Assembly (NCBI RefSeq): GCF_030285625.1
Contig: NZ_CP127294.1
Coordinates: 9,301,001-9,365,000, forward strand
Direction: 5' to 3'
Origin: Amycolatopsis sp. 2-15
GTDB lineage: Bacteria; Actinomycetota; Actinomycetes; Mycobacteriales; Pseudonocardiaceae
DNA: 64,000 bases
The translations under genes and the position numbers were made by a program. Within the stretch, counting starts at the first letter, position 1. Every line of letters starts with the position of its first letter. Shown here piece by piece: positions 35,711 to 45,039 of the stretch. The notes below the pieces were generated by a model that searched no databases, was not told the origin of the DNA, and was given only the letters and a program-made list of their open reading frames with translations.

Positions 35711-36706
35711 ATGGAGTTTCGACGACTCGGCCGCAGCGGCCTCAACATCAGTGAGATCTCCTACGGCAACTGGCTCACCCACGGGTCCCAGGTCGAAGAG
35801 GAGCAGGCCCAGGCCTGTATCAAGGCGGCGCTCGACGCCGGCATCACGACCTTCGACACGGCCGACGTGTACGCCAACACGGCGGCGGAGTCCGTGCTCG
35901 GGCGGGGCCTGAAGGGCCAGCGCCGGGAGAGCCTCGAGATCTTCACGAAGGTGTTCTGGCCCACCGGGCCGAAGGGCCAGAACGACAAGGGCCTCTCGCG
36001 CAAGCACATCATGGAGTCGGCCACCGCGTCGCTGCAGCGGCTCGGCACCGACTACCTCGACCTCTACCAGGCGCACCGCTTCGACCACGGCACCCCGCTG
36101 GAAGAGACGATGCTCGCCTTCTCCGACCTGGTCCGCCAGGGCAAGGTGCTCTACGTGGGCGTGTCGGAGTGGTCGGCCGACCAGATCACGCAGGGCGCGG
36201 CGCTCGCGCGTGAGCTGAAGGTGCCGTTCATCTCCAACCAGCCGCAGTACTCGATGCTGTGGCGCGTCATCGAGTCGCAGGTCGTGCCGGCGTCCGAGCG
36301 CGAGGGGCTGAGCCAGATCGTCTGGTCGCCGATCGCGCAGGGCGTGCTCACCGGCAAGTACAAGGCGGGCCAGCCCCTGCCCGAAGGTTCGCGCGCGACC
36401 GACCAGAACGGCGGCGCGAACATGGTCAAGCGGTTCCTCAACGACGAGACCCTGACCGCGGTCGCCAAGCTGGAGCCGCTGGCCGCGCAGGCCGGGCTGA
36501 GCATGGCGCAGCTGGCCGTGGCGTGGGTCCTGCAGAACCCGAACGTCGCCTCGGCGATCATCGGCGCCTCCCGCCCGGAGCAGGTGCACGAGAACGTCAA
36601 GGCCGCCGGCGTGAAGCTGGACGACGACCTGATGACGGCGATCGACGAGGCCCTCGAGTCCGTCGTCGAGCGCGACGCGACGCTGACCCGCAGCCCTTCG
36701 CTGTGA
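35711..36706 (+). CDS. aldo/keto reductase (Kv-beta/YghZ-like)
   Basis: 331 residues, NADPH-dependent (alpha/beta)8 reductase. Catalytic tetrad: FDTADVYAN (Asp, Tyr), IFTKVFWP (Lys) and YQAHRFD (His). The cofactor-phosphate site lies in ASAIIGASRPEQVHENVKA. It begins MEFRRLGRSGLNISEISYGN, typical for the group. The ATG lies 7 bases after TAGGCT (35698-35703), suggesting a leaderless start. Substrate unknown. Confidence 0.92.
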   Translation: MEFRRLGRSGLNISEISYGNWLTHGSQVEEEQAQACIKAALDAGITTFDTADVYANTAAESVLGRGLKGQRRESLEIFTKVFWPTGPKGQNDKGLSRKHIMESATASLQRLGTDYLDLYQAHRFDHGTPLEETMLAFSDLVRQGKVLYVGVSEWSADQITQGAALARELKVPFISNQPQYSMLWRVIESQVVPASEREGLSQIVWSPIAQGVLTGKYKAGQPLPEGSRATDQNGGANMVKRFLNDETLTAVAKLEPLAAQAGLSMAQLAVAWVLQNPNVASAIIGASRPEQVHENVKAAGVKLDDDLMTAIDEALESVVERDATLTRSPSL

Positions 36707-36712
36707 TCTCCG

Positions 36713-36743
36713 CCGCTGAGCGGGCCCGCGGTCCGCTCAGCGG
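36713..36743. terminator. terminator overlapping the ispD stop codon
   Basis: CCGCTGAGCGGGCC (36713-36726) pairs with 36730-36743 with one G-T wobble and a 3-base loop. It begins 7 bp after the aldo/keto reductase stop and includes the last codons of the convergent ispD homologue. Confidence 0.8.
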
Positions 36744-37426
36744 GAGAGCAACCGCTCGGCCACCGCAAGGTCGTGCGGGTAGGTGATCTTGAGGTTCTCC
36801 GCGCCGCCGGGCACCCACTGCACCGGCAGCGCGGAGAACCGTTCCATGCACGAAGCCGTGTCCGTGCCCAGGAAGCCCTCGGTCTCGGCCTGTTCGTAGG
36901 CCGCCAGCAGCGGCTCGGCGCGGAAGCCCTGCGGCGTCTGCACGCGGATCGCGCCCGGCAGCGGCGCGGCGACCGAACCGTCGGCGGCCATCGAGACCAC
37001 GTCGTCGGCGGCCAGGCCCGGCACGGCGCCGCCGTACTGGCGGGTCTGGGCCAGCACGTCGCCGATCAGCGCCGGAGTCGCGAGCGGGCGGGCGGCGTCG
37101 TGGATCAGCACGGCGTCGACGGCGCCCGACTCGATGCGCGGGGCGAGGTGGCGCAAGGCGTTCAGCTCGGACCCCTGCCGCGTCGCACCCCCGGTGACGA
37201 CCTCGACCTTGCCCGGGTGCGCGGCCAGCACCTCGTCGGCCAGCTCGGCGTCCTGCTCGCGGATCACGAGCACCAGCACGCCGACCTCGGGCACCGCGGC
37301 GAACGCCGCCAGCGACCACGCCACGACCCGGCGGCCCGCCATCGGCAGGTACACCTTGTTCAGCGCCGCGCCGACCCTCGTGCCGGCGCCGCTGGCCAGC
37401 ACGACCCCTGCCGCTGTCGTCTCCAC
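36737..37426 (-). CDS. ispD: 2-C-methyl-D-erythritol 4-phosphate cytidylyltransferase (IspD-like)
   Basis: 229 residues. LASGAGTRVGAALNKVYLPM is the nucleotidyl-binding loop with the conserved Arg and Lys; VLIHDAARPL, AIRVQTPQGFRAE and ENLKITYPHDLAVAE are IspD signatures. It would couple MEP to CTP in the non-mevalonate isoprenoid pathway. No ispF is adjacent, unlike the usual ispD-ispF pair, so it may be a second copy. The GTG at 37424-37426 lies 8 bases after TAGGGT (minus strand, 37435-37440). A much longer open frame upstream is chance read-through. Confidence 0.85.
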   Translation of the reverse strand: METTAAGVVLASGAGTRVGAALNKVYLPMAGRRVVAWSLAAFAAVPEVGVLVLVIREQDAELADEVLAAHPGKVEVVTGGATRQGSELNALRHLAPRIESGAVDAVLIHDAARPLATPALIGDVLAQTRQYGGAVPGLAADDVVSMAADGSVAAPLPGAIRVQTPQGFRAEPLLAAYEQAETEGFLGTDTASCMERFSALPVQWVPGGAENLKITYPHDLAVAERLLSR

Positions 37427-37437
37427 GGTCGGCGACC

Positions 37438-38007
37438 CTACTGGGCCGCGTTCGCCGGGACGTAGCTGAGGATCACCATCCCGGTGCTGTGCACTTCGCT
37501 GCCGTTGAACTCGAAGTTCGTCTTGTCGGTGTCGCGGTAGAGCAGCTCGTCGGACTTCGCGGCGCCCGAGAGGACCGGGTGCAGCCACACGCGCAGCTCG
37601 TCGAGCAGGCCGTTGGCCAGCAACAGCCGGGTGACGTCGCCGAAGCCGTACTGCAGGATGTCGCGGTCGGTGCGCTCCTTGACCTCGCGCACCGCGGCCA
37701 CGGCGTCGCCACCGGCACCGCCGAGCACGTGGCTGTTCGTCCACTGGGGATCGGTCAGCGACGAGGAGACGACGTACTTGTCGATCGAGTTCATCCGGTC
37801 GGCGAACGGGTCGGTGCCGGCGCGCTGCGGCCACGCGGCGGAGAACCCGTCGTAGGTCTTGCGGCCCATGATGAGGGCGTCGCTGCGGTCGAGCTGGGCC
37901 TGCGCGGCGGCGGTGGCCTCCTCGCCGAAATAGTCCCAGTGCCAAGCGGCCATATTGGTGATGTCGCCGTCGAGCGTCATGAACGTGGCGTTGACGATCC
38001 TGCCCAT
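37438..38007 (-). CDS. dihydrofolate reductase/RibD C-terminal-fold protein
   Basis: 189 residues. NATFMTLDGDIT (start of the fold), LIMGRKTYDGFSAAWP and ILQYGFGDVTRLLLANGLLD match the RibD_C/DHFR-like family widespread in actinobacteria. It probably binds NADPH; the substrate is unknown and thymidylate-cycle DHFR activity is unlikely. AGGGGAGC precedes the ATG at 38005-38007. It ends 11 bp before the ispD start codon. Confidence 0.9.
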   Translation of the reverse strand: MGRIVNATFMTLDGDITNMAAWHWDYFGEEATAAAQAQLDRSDALIMGRKTYDGFSAAWPQRAGTDPFADRMNSIDKYVVSSSLTDPQWTNSHVLGGAGGDAVAAVREVKERTDRDILQYGFGDVTRLLLANGLLDELRVWLHPVLSGAAKSDELLYRDTDKTNFEFNGSEVHSTGMVILSYVPANAAQ

Positions 38008-38129
38008 GGGGTGCTCCCCTGCGTCCGGTTCCGCCCCCGCTGGGCGGCTCTCGAAGACGCGTCGAACGGTGCTGCCGCGGTTCGACACGGTCGCGGAAGG
38101 TTTTCCCGGAGCGGCCGGTAGGTTGATCC

Positions 38130-39239
38130 GTGAGGACTCCCGCGAGAGAAAGGCCTGGCGTGGACGCGGACACCAGCATCGAGTTCGGCGAGATCGAACC
38201 ACCCAGCGACCAGGCCCGGTCGGCGGCGATCGCCCTGCACGGCAAGCTCGTGAAGCCCGCGGGATCCCTGGGGCGGCTCGAGGAGCTCGGCGTGTGGATC
38301 TCGTCGTGCCAGGGCCAGGCGCCGCCGCGGCCGTTCACGCGGCCCCGGGTCGTGGTGTTCGCCGGCGACCACGGCATCGCCAAGAAGGGCGTGTCCGCGT
38401 ATCCGGCGGAGGTCACGTCGCAGCTCGTCGGCACGATGCTGACCGGCGGCGCGGCCATCAACGTGCTCGCCGCCGCGGCCGGCGCCAGCGTGCGCGTGGT
38501 CGACATGGCCGTGGACACCGAAGAGTCGGCCATGCGCTCCATCGGCGAGTACAAGGTCCGCCGCGGCTCCGGCTCGATCGACGTCGAGGACGCCCTCACC
38601 GACGCCGAGGTGCGCGCGGCCGTGCTGGCCGGCATGAAGGTCGCCGACGCCGAGGTGGACGGCGGCGCCGACCTCCTCATCGCGGGCGACCTGGGCATCG
38701 GCAACAGCACCCCGGCGTCCGTGCTGGTCGCCGCGCTCACCGGCACCGAGCCCGTAGCCGTGGTCGGGCGCGGTTCGGGCATCGACGACAACGCGTGGAT
38801 GCGCAAGGCCACCGCCGTGCGCGACGCGCTGCGCCGCGCCCGCGTGGTCCTGGCCGACCCGCTGGCCCTGCTGCGCACCTCCAGCGGCGCCGACATCGCC
38901 GCCATGGCGGGCTTCCTGGCCCAGGCGGCCGTGCGCCGCACCCCGGTCGTCCTCGACGGTCTCGTCGTGTGCGCGGCGGCGATGGTGGCCGAGGAGCTCG
39001 CTCCCGGTGCGCGCCGCTGGTGGATGTCCGGCCAGCTCACCGGCGAGCCCGCCCACGCCCTCGCGCTGGAGCACCTCGACCTCGGCGGGCTGCTCGACCT
39101 CGACGTCCGCCTCGGCGAGGGCACCGGCGCCGTCACCGCGCTGCCGCTGCTGATGATGGCCGCGCGCGTGCTGGCGGAGATGACCACGCACGAGCAGTCC
39201 GGCGTGTCCGGCCCGCTCACGCCGGTGCCGGCTTCCTGA
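38130..39239 (+). CDS. cobT: nicotinate-nucleotide-dimethylbenzimidazole phosphoribosyltransferase CobT
   Basis: 369 residues. Activates the lower ligand base of cobalamin. [44 protein letters not shown] and [11 protein letters not shown] are family motifs; the catalytic Glu lies in [13 protein letters not shown] [15 protein letters not shown]. Start GTG 38130 (TAGGTT ends 5 bases upstream) or GTG 38160. The cobS and cobU genes often found nearby are absent. Counterpart of Rv2207. Confidence 0.93.
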   Translation: MRTPARERPGVDADTSIEFGEIEPPSDQARSAAIALHGKLVKPAGSLGRLEELGVWISSCQGQAPPRPFTRPRVVVFAGDHGIAKKGVSAYPAEVTSQLVGTMLTGGAAINVLAAAAGASVRVVDMAVDTEESAMRSIGEYKVRRGSGSIDVEDALTDAEVRAAVLAGMKVADAEVDGGADLLIAGDLGIGNSTPASVLVAALTGTEPVAVVGRGSGIDDNAWMRKATAVRDALRRARVVLADPLALLRTSSGADIAAMAGFLAQAAVRRTPVVLDGLVVCAAAMVAEELAPGARRWWMSGQLTGEPAHALALEHLDLGGLLDLDVRLGEGTGAVTALPLLMMAARVLAEMTTHEQSGVSGPLTPVPAS

Positions 39240-39264
39240 AGCCGGCCAAGAAGTCAGCCAGCCA

Positions 39265-39307
39265 ACGAGAAGGGCCGCCCGGGACGAACCCGGGCGGCCC
39301 TTCTCGT
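39265..39307. terminator. bidirectional terminator between cobT and ilvE
   Basis: A perfect 19-bp stem (39265-39283 with 39289-39307) and a 5-base ACGAA loop, between convergent stops at 39239 and 39320. Confidence 0.92.
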
Positions 39308-39319
39308 GTCCACAGTGGA

Positions 39320-40423
39320 TCAGGTCAGCGGACGCATCCAGCCGTCCGGGAAGGCGAAGTCGCCTTCCTGCATGCCGACCAGTTCCTCCCGCAGCTTCAT
39401 GGTGATCGGGCCGGGCTGTCCGTCGCCGATCGTGAACTCGCCGCCGGCGTGCTTCACGTGCCCGACGGGCGTGATCACGGCCGCGGTGCCGCACGCGAAG
39501 ACCTCAGTCAGCTCGCCGGAGGCGGCGGCCTTCTCCCACTCGTCGGTGGAGATCCGGCGCTCCTCGACGCGGTGGCCGGCGGTCTCGGCCAGCTGCAGCA
39601 GCGACTTGCGCGTGATACCCGGCAGCAGCGAGCCCGACAGCTCCGGCGTGACCACGCGGGCCTCAGGTCCCGAGCCGAAGACGAAGAACAGGTTCATCCC
39701 GCCCATCTCCTCGACCCAGCGCCGCTCCACGGCGTCGAGCCACACCACCTGGTCGCAGCCCTGCTCCACGGCCTGCGCCTGCGCCACGAACGACGCCGCG
39801 TAGTTGCCGGCGCACTTCGCCGCGCCGGTACCGCCGGGGGCCGCGCGCACGTACTCCGTGGACAGCCACACGCTGACCGGCTTCACGCCACCGGCGAAAT
39901 ACGACCCGGCGGGCGAGGCGATGAGCGTGTAGAGGTACTCGGTGGCCGGCTTGTTCACGCCGAGGCCGGTCGAGGTGGAGATCATGAACGGCCGCAGGTA
40001 AAGGGAGTCACCCTTGCGGGTGGGCACCCAGCGCTCGTCGACCGCGATGAGCTCGCGCAGCGACTCGAGGAACAGTTCCACAGGCAGCTGCGGCATCGCC
40101 AGGCGCTCGGCCGAGGCCTGGAAGCGCTCGGCGTTGGCGTCGGGCCGGAACGCGGCCACCGTGCCGTCGGCCTGGCGGTAGGCCTTGAGGCCTTCGAAGA
40201 TCGCCTGGCCGTAGTGCAGCACCGACGTGGCCGGGTCGAGGCAGAACGGTTCGTACGGCCCGACCTTGGCGTCGTGCCAGCCGCGCTCCTCGCTCCAGCG
40301 CACCGTGACCATGTGGTCGGTGAAGTACAGACCGAACCCGGGCTTGTCGAGTACCTCGGCGACGCGCTCGGGAGTCGCGGGGTTCGGGTGCGGGACTCGG
40401 GAGAAATGCGTCGCTGTCGTCAT
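39320..40423 (-). CDS. ilvE: branched-chain amino acid aminotransferase IlvE
   Basis: 367 residues, PLP fold type [16 protein letters not shown], the lysine segment [12 protein letters not shown] and [11 protein letters not shown], with [12 protein letters not shown], are diagnostic. Last step of Leu/Ile/Val synthesis and first of their breakdown, feeding the 2-oxoacid dehydrogenases. The ATG lies 6 bases after TAAAGT (minus strand, 40430-40435), predicting a leaderless mRNA. Counterpart of Rv2210c. Confidence 0.96.
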   Translation of the reverse strand: MTTATHFSRVPHPNPATPERVAEVLDKPGFGLYFTDHMVTVRWSEERGWHDAKVGPYEPFCLDPATSVLHYGQAIFEGLKAYRQADGTVAAFRPDANAERFQASAERLAMPQLPVELFLESLRELIAVDERWVPTRKGDSLYLRPFMISTSTGLGVNKPATEYLYTLIASPAGSYFAGGVKPVSVWLSTEYVRAAPGGTGAAKCAGNYAASFVAQAQAVEQGCDQVVWLDAVERRWVEEMGGMNLFFVFGSGPEARVVTPELSGSLLPGITRKSLLQLAETAGHRVEERRISTDEWEKAAASGELTEVFACGTAAVITPVGHVKHAGGEFTIGDGQPGPITMKLREELVGMQEGDFAFPDGWMRPLT

Positions 40424-40535
40424 GGCCCAACTTTAGCGCTTGGTCGGATGCGCGTTAGTCGGAAGACCACCTGTTTCACACGCCGCGTACCCGCGTGGCC
40501 GGTGCGTGAGCGCCGGATGGCCCTACGATGGCAGG

Positions 40536-40841
40536 GTGACTTTCCCAGCGACCTCGCAGCCAGGCCGGCCCGCCAAGGCGGGCGGGGGCTCCGACGTGAA
40601 GACCTTCGCCACCGCGGTCCTGCTGACCTTCGGCGCCGGTCTGCTCACCATGGTCGGCTGGGCACTGCTGAGCAGCGGTTTCGGCGCGTTCCTCGGCATC
40701 GTGGCGGCCGGTTTCGGCATCTACTGGTGGCGCACCCTGCACGGCACGGTGTTCGCGCGCGACCTGCCCACCCGGTCGGTGATCATCCTGCTCGTGGTGA
40801 ACGTCGTGCTCGCCGGGATCCTGCTCCTCACCGCGACGTGA
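40536..40841 (+). CDS. small membrane protein of unknown function
   Basis: 101 residues with a ~20-residue hydrophilic N-terminus and three hydrophobic segments (FATAVLLTFGAGLLTMVGW, SGFGAFLGIVAAGFGIYWW, SVIILLVVNVVLAGILLLTA). Family not recognised. The GTG at 40536 lies 6 bases after TACGAT (40524-40529), suggesting a leaderless mRNA. Divergent from ilvE and convergent with the DUF402 gene. Confidence 0.75.
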   Translation: MTFPATSQPGRPAKAGGGSDVKTFATAVLLTFGAGLLTMVGWALLSSGFGAFLGIVAAGFGIYWWRTLHGTVFARDLPTRSVIILLVVNVVLAGILLLTAT

Positions 40842-40883
40842 GCCCCGGGCCGAGCGTCGCGGCGGTCACCGTGGTCACTGCGG

Positions 40884-41516
40884 TCACCGCAGCGCGACCG
40901 GCAGCTGCGGCGCGGACCACGCCGGGTCCGGCCGGAAGTCCGTGTGCGTGCCGTCGAACGGGAACGCGCCGGCGTCGGCCAGCGCCCCGATCCGCTCGCC
41001 CTCCGCGCGCACCCGGTCGAGCTGCTCGGCGGTGAGCCGGCCGACGGCGAGCGCTTCCTCGGCCTCGTCCTCGTCGTCCCAGCGCCAGCCGGCGCCCGGC
41101 GTCACCACGACGTCGAGCACGCCGTCGATGCGGTCCGGGCCGCTCGCGGTGCGCCCGAGCGGGATCTCGAGGTTCACGTACCACTCGAGGAACGCGCCGT
41201 CCGGCGCGAAGAACCACCACACCGAGGACCACTGGCCCTCGGGGATCATCCGCAGCGTCGAGGTGCCGTGCCAGGTGTCGGCCACCGGCACTCGGGGCAC
41301 GCGGAAGCGCTCTTCCAGCCGGGCTTCGCGCATCGTGCGGCCGTCGGCGAGCCGGCTGCCGACGATCGGTGTGCCCATCGGGAGCCAGCCGAAGAGCACC
41401 CGCCCGTCGTCGGACACCACACGCAACGGGTGGTGCTGGCCGATGCTGCCGTCGGGCCGCAGGAACCGCTCGACGACGGTCTCCCCCGGCTCCCAAAGGT
41501 GATCACTCTCGGGCAT
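40884..41516 (-). CDS. DUF402 domain protein
   Basis: 210 residues. WEPGETVVERFLRPDGSIGQ, WSSVWWFFAPDGAFLEWYVN and the acidic YVNLEIPLGRT...DVVVTPG region match DUF402, a fold that includes nucleoside phosphatases and ribonuclease G/FAU-1-related domains using metal-binding acids. The ATG at 41514-41516 lies within the 3' end of the upstream membrane gene (14-bp overlap), so translation is probably coupled. Actual substrate unknown. Confidence 0.85.
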   Translation of the reverse strand: MPESDHLWEPGETVVERFLRPDGSIGQHHPLRVVSDDGRVLFGWLPMGTPIVGSRLADGRTMREARLEERFRVPRVPVADTWHGTSTLRMIPEGQWSSVWWFFAPDGAFLEWYVNLEIPLGRTASGPDRIDGVLDVVVTPGAGWRWDDEDEAEEALAVGRLTAEQLDRVRAEGERIGALADAGAFPFDGTHTDFRPDPAWSAPQLPVALR

Positions 41517-42402
41517 GCGCGTCACGGTAGCGGCGGGCACGCAGCACCAATTCGAGCACGGTGCCGAGCCCGGCCACGACCAGCACCGCGTACGGCGTCG
41601 CGAACAGCGCCGCGGCCAGCGTGACGACCGCGCCCGCGGCGGCGAGCCAGCCCTGGTCCGGCGCGTACCGCTCGCGGGCGTCGGTATACGTGGTGAGCGC
41701 GGCGGGGACCGTCGCGAGCGCGACGACCACGGTGAGCAGCGGTTGCAGCTGGCCCGCGTCGGCGGCGTAGAGGAGGTCGCGGATCGAGGTGGCCGAGAGG
41801 CCGAGCCGGTCCGGCCCGAGCTGCACGAGCGCCACGATCGTGACCAGCACCGCGATTGCGCCCAGCGTCAGCGCGCGCAGCGTGACGCGGTCGGAGGCGA
41901 CCGGCAGCAGGAACGGCAGCGTGACCACCGCCGCCACGATGACCCCGGCGACGTCCGGGGCGGCGATCGGACTCGAGGTCACGACCGGGGCCACCACGAC
42001 GCACAGCACGATCAGCACCACGGCGGCGGCGATCAACACGATCGTGAGCCAGCGGACCAAGGCGGCGGGCAGCCGCAGGCCGGCGAAATCGGCCACGGCG
42101 ACCACGAGCACGAGCCCGGCCGCCGCGTACGCGGGTTGCGCGGGAACGACGTACGCGCCGAAGACGATCGCCTGCACGGCCACCAGCGCCAGCCGCGTCA
42201 TCCCACCGGTCCAGCGCTCGGCCTGCGTGTCGCCGAGCTCGGGCAGCCGGGCGGTGACGCCGGCGGCGATCGCCGCGAGCACGACGCCCGCCAGCACCCA
42301 GTAGCCGGCCCCGGCGGCCCCCACCGCCAGCACCACGAGGAGCCCGCCCCCGAGTCGCACGATGGTCCCCTCCCGACGTCCGGCCGCGCTTGTCATTAGC
42401 AT
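41503..42402 (-). CDS. polytopic membrane protein of unknown function
   Basis: 299 residues, almost entirely hydrophobic, with about nine membrane segments and no recognised motif. The start is ambiguous (ATG 42402 or ATG 42396); neither has a strong Shine-Dalgarno. It overlaps the DUF402 gene downstream by 14 bp and is divergent from the leucyl aminopeptidase gene. Confidence 0.75.
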   Translation of the reverse strand: MLMTSAAGRREGTIVRLGGGLLVVLAVGAAGAGYWVLAGVVLAAIAAGVTARLPELGDTQAERWTGGMTRLALVAVQAIVFGAYVVPAQPAYAAAGLVLVVAVADFAGLRLPAALVRWLTIVLIAAAVVLIVLCVVVAPVVTSSPIAAPDVAGVIVAAVVTLPFLLPVASDRVTLRALTLGAIAVLVTIVALVQLGPDRLGLSATSIRDLLYAADAGQLQPLLTVVVALATVPAALTTYTDARERYAPDQGWLAAAGAVVTLAAALFATPYAVLVVAGLGTVLELVLRARRYRDAHARE

Positions 42403-42462
42403 GGCTCACGATCCGTCCGGGCACGTCGCCCGGTACTACCGCGACAGCGCGAGGAGCCAGAA

Positions 42463-43965
42463 GTGACCGTGCCGAAGCTTGCCCTCACCGAGAACACCGA
42501 GGCGGCGCTCGCCAAAACGCGCGCCGACGTGGTCGTGATCGGCACCCTCCAGGGCGAGGACGGCCCGGTGCTCGCCGCGGGCGCCGCGGTCGCCGACACC
42601 GCGTTCGACGGCAAGCTCGCCGAGGTGCTCGCCACGCTCGGCGCCACCGGCAAGGCCGAGCAGGTCGTGAAGCTGCCCACACTGGGCAAGCTCGCCGCCG
42701 GCGTCGTGCTGGCCGTGGGCCTGGGCAAGGCGGCCGACGGTGCCGTCACCGCCGAGCAGGTCCGCCGCGCCGCGGGTGCCGCCGCGCGGTCGCTGGCCGG
42801 CACGGAGCGCGCGTTCGTCACGCTCTCGGCGCTCGACCTGCAGGCCGCCGTCGAGGGCACCGCGCTCGGCGCGTACACCTTCACCGAGTACCGCTCCTCG
42901 AAGGGCGACGCCCCGCTGGCCAAGGCCGACTTCGTCAGCCCGGAGGACGGCACCGCGCGCGAGCACAAGGCGACGCTGAAGGCCGCCACCGCGATCGCCG
43001 AGTCGGTGATCATCACCCGCGACCTGATCAACACCCCGCCCAACGACCTGTTCCCGGCCTCGTTCGCCGACCGCGCGAAGAAGCTCGCCGAGGACAACGG
43101 CCTCGACTTCGAGGTGCTCGACGAGAAGCAGCTCAAGCGCAAGGGCTTCGGCGGCATCCTGGGGGTCGGCGGCGGTTCCGAGCGTCCGCCGCGCCTGCTG
43201 CGCGTGGGCTGGAAGCCGGCCAAGGCGAGCAAGCGCGTGGCGCTGGTCGGGAAGGGCATCACGTTCGACTCGGGCGGCATCTCGATCAAGCCGGCCGCGG
43301 GCATGGACCACATGACCTCCGACATGTCGGGTGCCGCCGCGGTGCTCGCGTCGGTCGTGCTGGCCGCGAAGCTGAAGTACCCGCTCGAGGTCACCGCGCA
43401 CATCCCGCTGGCGGAGAACCTGCCCTCGGGCAGCTCCTACCGGCCGGGCGACGTCCTGACCATGTACGGCGGCAAGACCGTCGAGGTCCTCAACACCGAC
43501 GCCGAGGGCCGCCTGGTCCTGGCCGACGCGATGGTGCGCGCCGCCGAGGAGAACCCCGACTACCTCATCGAGACCGCCACCCTCACCGGCGCGCAGGTCG
43601 TGGCCCTCGGCAACCGCACCGCCGGCGTGATGGGCTCCGACGAGTTCCGCGACCGCGTCGCGGGCATCATGCAGGCCACCGGCGAGGGCGGCTGGGCCAT
43701 GCCGCTGCCCGAGGAACTGCGCGCCGACCTCGACTCCCGCCTGGCCGACCTGGCCAACGTCACGGGCCACCGCTGGGGCGGCATGCTCGCCGCCGGCCTG
43801 TTCCTCAAGGAGTTCGTCGCCGAGGGCCTGCCGTGGGCCCACATCGACGTCGCGGGCCCCGCCTTCAACACCGGCGGCCCCTGGGGCTACACCGGCAAGG
43901 GCGGCACGGGCGTCCCCGTCCGCACCATCGCCGCCGTCCTGGCCGACATCGCCGACCGCGGCTGA
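42463..43965 (+). CDS. pepB: leucyl aminopeptidase (M17 family)
   Basis: 500 residues. The C-terminal catalytic domain has GKGITFDSGGISIKP (Lys and Asp metal ligands), MTSDMSGAAAVL and the family signature NTDAEGRLVLADA. The N-terminal domain (1-170) is the usual variable macro-like domain. A cytosolic, hexameric two-metal exopeptidase in amino-acid and glutathione-type peptide turnover. GAGGAG precedes the GTG. Counterpart of Rv2213. Confidence 0.96.
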   Translation: MTVPKLALTENTEAALAKTRADVVVIGTLQGEDGPVLAAGAAVADTAFDGKLAEVLATLGATGKAEQVVKLPTLGKLAAGVVLAVGLGKAADGAVTAEQVRRAAGAAARSLAGTERAFVTLSALDLQAAVEGTALGAYTFTEYRSSKGDAPLAKADFVSPEDGTAREHKATLKAATAIAESVIITRDLINTPPNDLFPASFADRAKKLAEDNGLDFEVLDEKQLKRKGFGGILGVGGGSERPPRLLRVGWKPAKASKRVALVGKGITFDSGGISIKPAAGMDHMTSDMSGAAAVLASVVLAAKLKYPLEVTAHIPLAENLPSGSSYRPGDVLTMYGGKTVEVLNTDAEGRLVLADAMVRAAEENPDYLIETATLTGAQVVALGNRTAGVMGSDEFRDRVAGIMQATGEGGWAMPLPEELRADLDSRLADLANVTGHRWGGMLAAGLFLKEFVAEGLPWAHIDVAGPAFNTGGPWGYTGKGGTGVPVRTIAAVLADIADRG

Positions 43966-43992
43966 GCGGTTTCGTTCGGTTTCGTTCGGTTT

Positions 43993-44031
43993 CCGGAGGC
44001 CCCTGCCGCTCGTTTCGGCAGGGGCCTCCGG
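43993..44031 (+). terminator. terminator after leucyl aminopeptidase
   Basis: A perfect 16-bp stem (43993-44008 with 44016-44031) with a 7-base loop, 27 bp past the stop codon. Three near-identical TTTCGTTCGG-type decamers (about 43971-43993) lead into it. Confidence 0.9.
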
Positions 44032-44054
44032 CGTTCGTGTGGGACGCTCGCGCC

Positions 44055-45029
44055 ATGGATGCCGACGCCTATCTCGAAGCCGCGGTCCGCGACGTGCTCA
44101 CCGGGGACGAGCCGGCCCTCGACCGGCGCGTCGGGCAGGCCGCGCTGGTGCTCGCCACGGCGGGGGCGGGGACGGCCGCGGATCGGCTCGTCGCGCACTG
44201 GCGCGTGGTGACGGAGCGGCCCGTGACGCAGCTCGCCGACGACGCCGTGCGGGCGCGCGCGTGGGCGATGTTGTTCGAGGCACGCGGCGGCCGTCCACAG
44301 TGGGCGGACGAGCTCGTCCCGCTCGATCTCGACGCGGAAGAGCGGGCGCACCAAGCGTTCCTGACGCGGAAAGTGTCCGATCTGGACGGTGTGCTCGACG
44401 ACTCACCCGTCGCGGAGGTCGTGTCCGCGCTGGCGCCCGGGCTGCCAGATCGCGTCCGCATCGCGCTGGCCGACGGCGACCTCGAACAGTGGGCGAAGCT
44501 CATCGAAAACCACCCGGTCCCGGACGTCGCCGCCCTGGCTGCGACGCGCGCCCTGGCCCCGCGGCTGGTCGCCGGCGCCGATCCGCTGGAGCTCGGCCCG
44601 GACTGGCCCGACCAGTGCGCCGGCGCGCTGATCGCCGCGTTGCGTGAGCGCTACCCGACGCGTCCGGGCAGCTGGCCGGAGCTCGTCGCGGCGATCCTGC
44701 GTGAACGCGGCCAGACCGCGCCGCCGCCGGCGTCCGAAGCGGACCTGCGAGAAGCCGAACGCCGGCTCGGCACCACCCTGCCCGCCGACTACCGCGAGTT
44801 CCTCCGCACGGCGAACGGCCTGCCCGACGACGTCACCTTCCCGCGCCTGCTGCCCGCGCAGGAACTACGCGCCGACAACGGTGTCGTCATCGTCTCCGAC
44901 CCCGCGCTCGTGCTGCTGACCGCCACCGGTCACGCCGTGGAGGTCGACCTCGCGTTCGGCAGCACCGCGCACCCGTCGTTCCGCGCGCTGCTGGAGCACC
45001 ACCTCGGACTTCTGGAGGCGAGCGCGTAA
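44055..45029 (+). CDS. SMI1/KNR4-like domain protein
   Basis: 324 residues. Residues ~1-225 are a helical region rich in Ala, Leu and Asp without a recognised motif. Residues ~230-300 resemble an SMI1/KNR4 fold (EADLREAERRLGTTLPADYR, EFLRTANGL), a fold also used by toxin-immunity proteins and protein-interaction modules. No toxin gene is adjacent. The ATG at 44055 is the only good start. Its stop is 10 bp from that of the convergent small gene. Confidence 0.75.
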   Translation: MDADAYLEAAVRDVLTGDEPALDRRVGQAALVLATAGAGTAADRLVAHWRVVTERPVTQLADDAVRARAWAMLFEARGGRPQWADELVPLDLDAEERAHQAFLTRKVSDLDGVLDDSPVAEVVSALAPGLPDRVRIALADGDLEQWAKLIENHPVPDVAALAATRALAPRLVAGADPLELGPDWPDQCAGALIAALRERYPTRPGSWPELVAAILRERGQTAPPPASEADLREAERRLGTTLPADYREFLRTANGLPDDVTFPRLLPAQELRADNGVVIVSDPALVLLTATGHAVEVDLAFGSTAHPSFRALLEHHLGLLEASA

Positions 45030-45039
45030 CCGCAAGCCG

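Noticed and set aside
37955..41035. A 1,026-codon plus-strand frame over cobT and ilvE
   Set aside because: It is out of frame with cobT and antisense to ilvE, and shows only Arg/Pro/Gly-rich low complexity.
43970..43993. Three short TTCGTTCGGT-like repeats after the aminopeptidase gene
   Set aside because: Only about 24 bp and directly before a terminator; too short to claim as a functional element.
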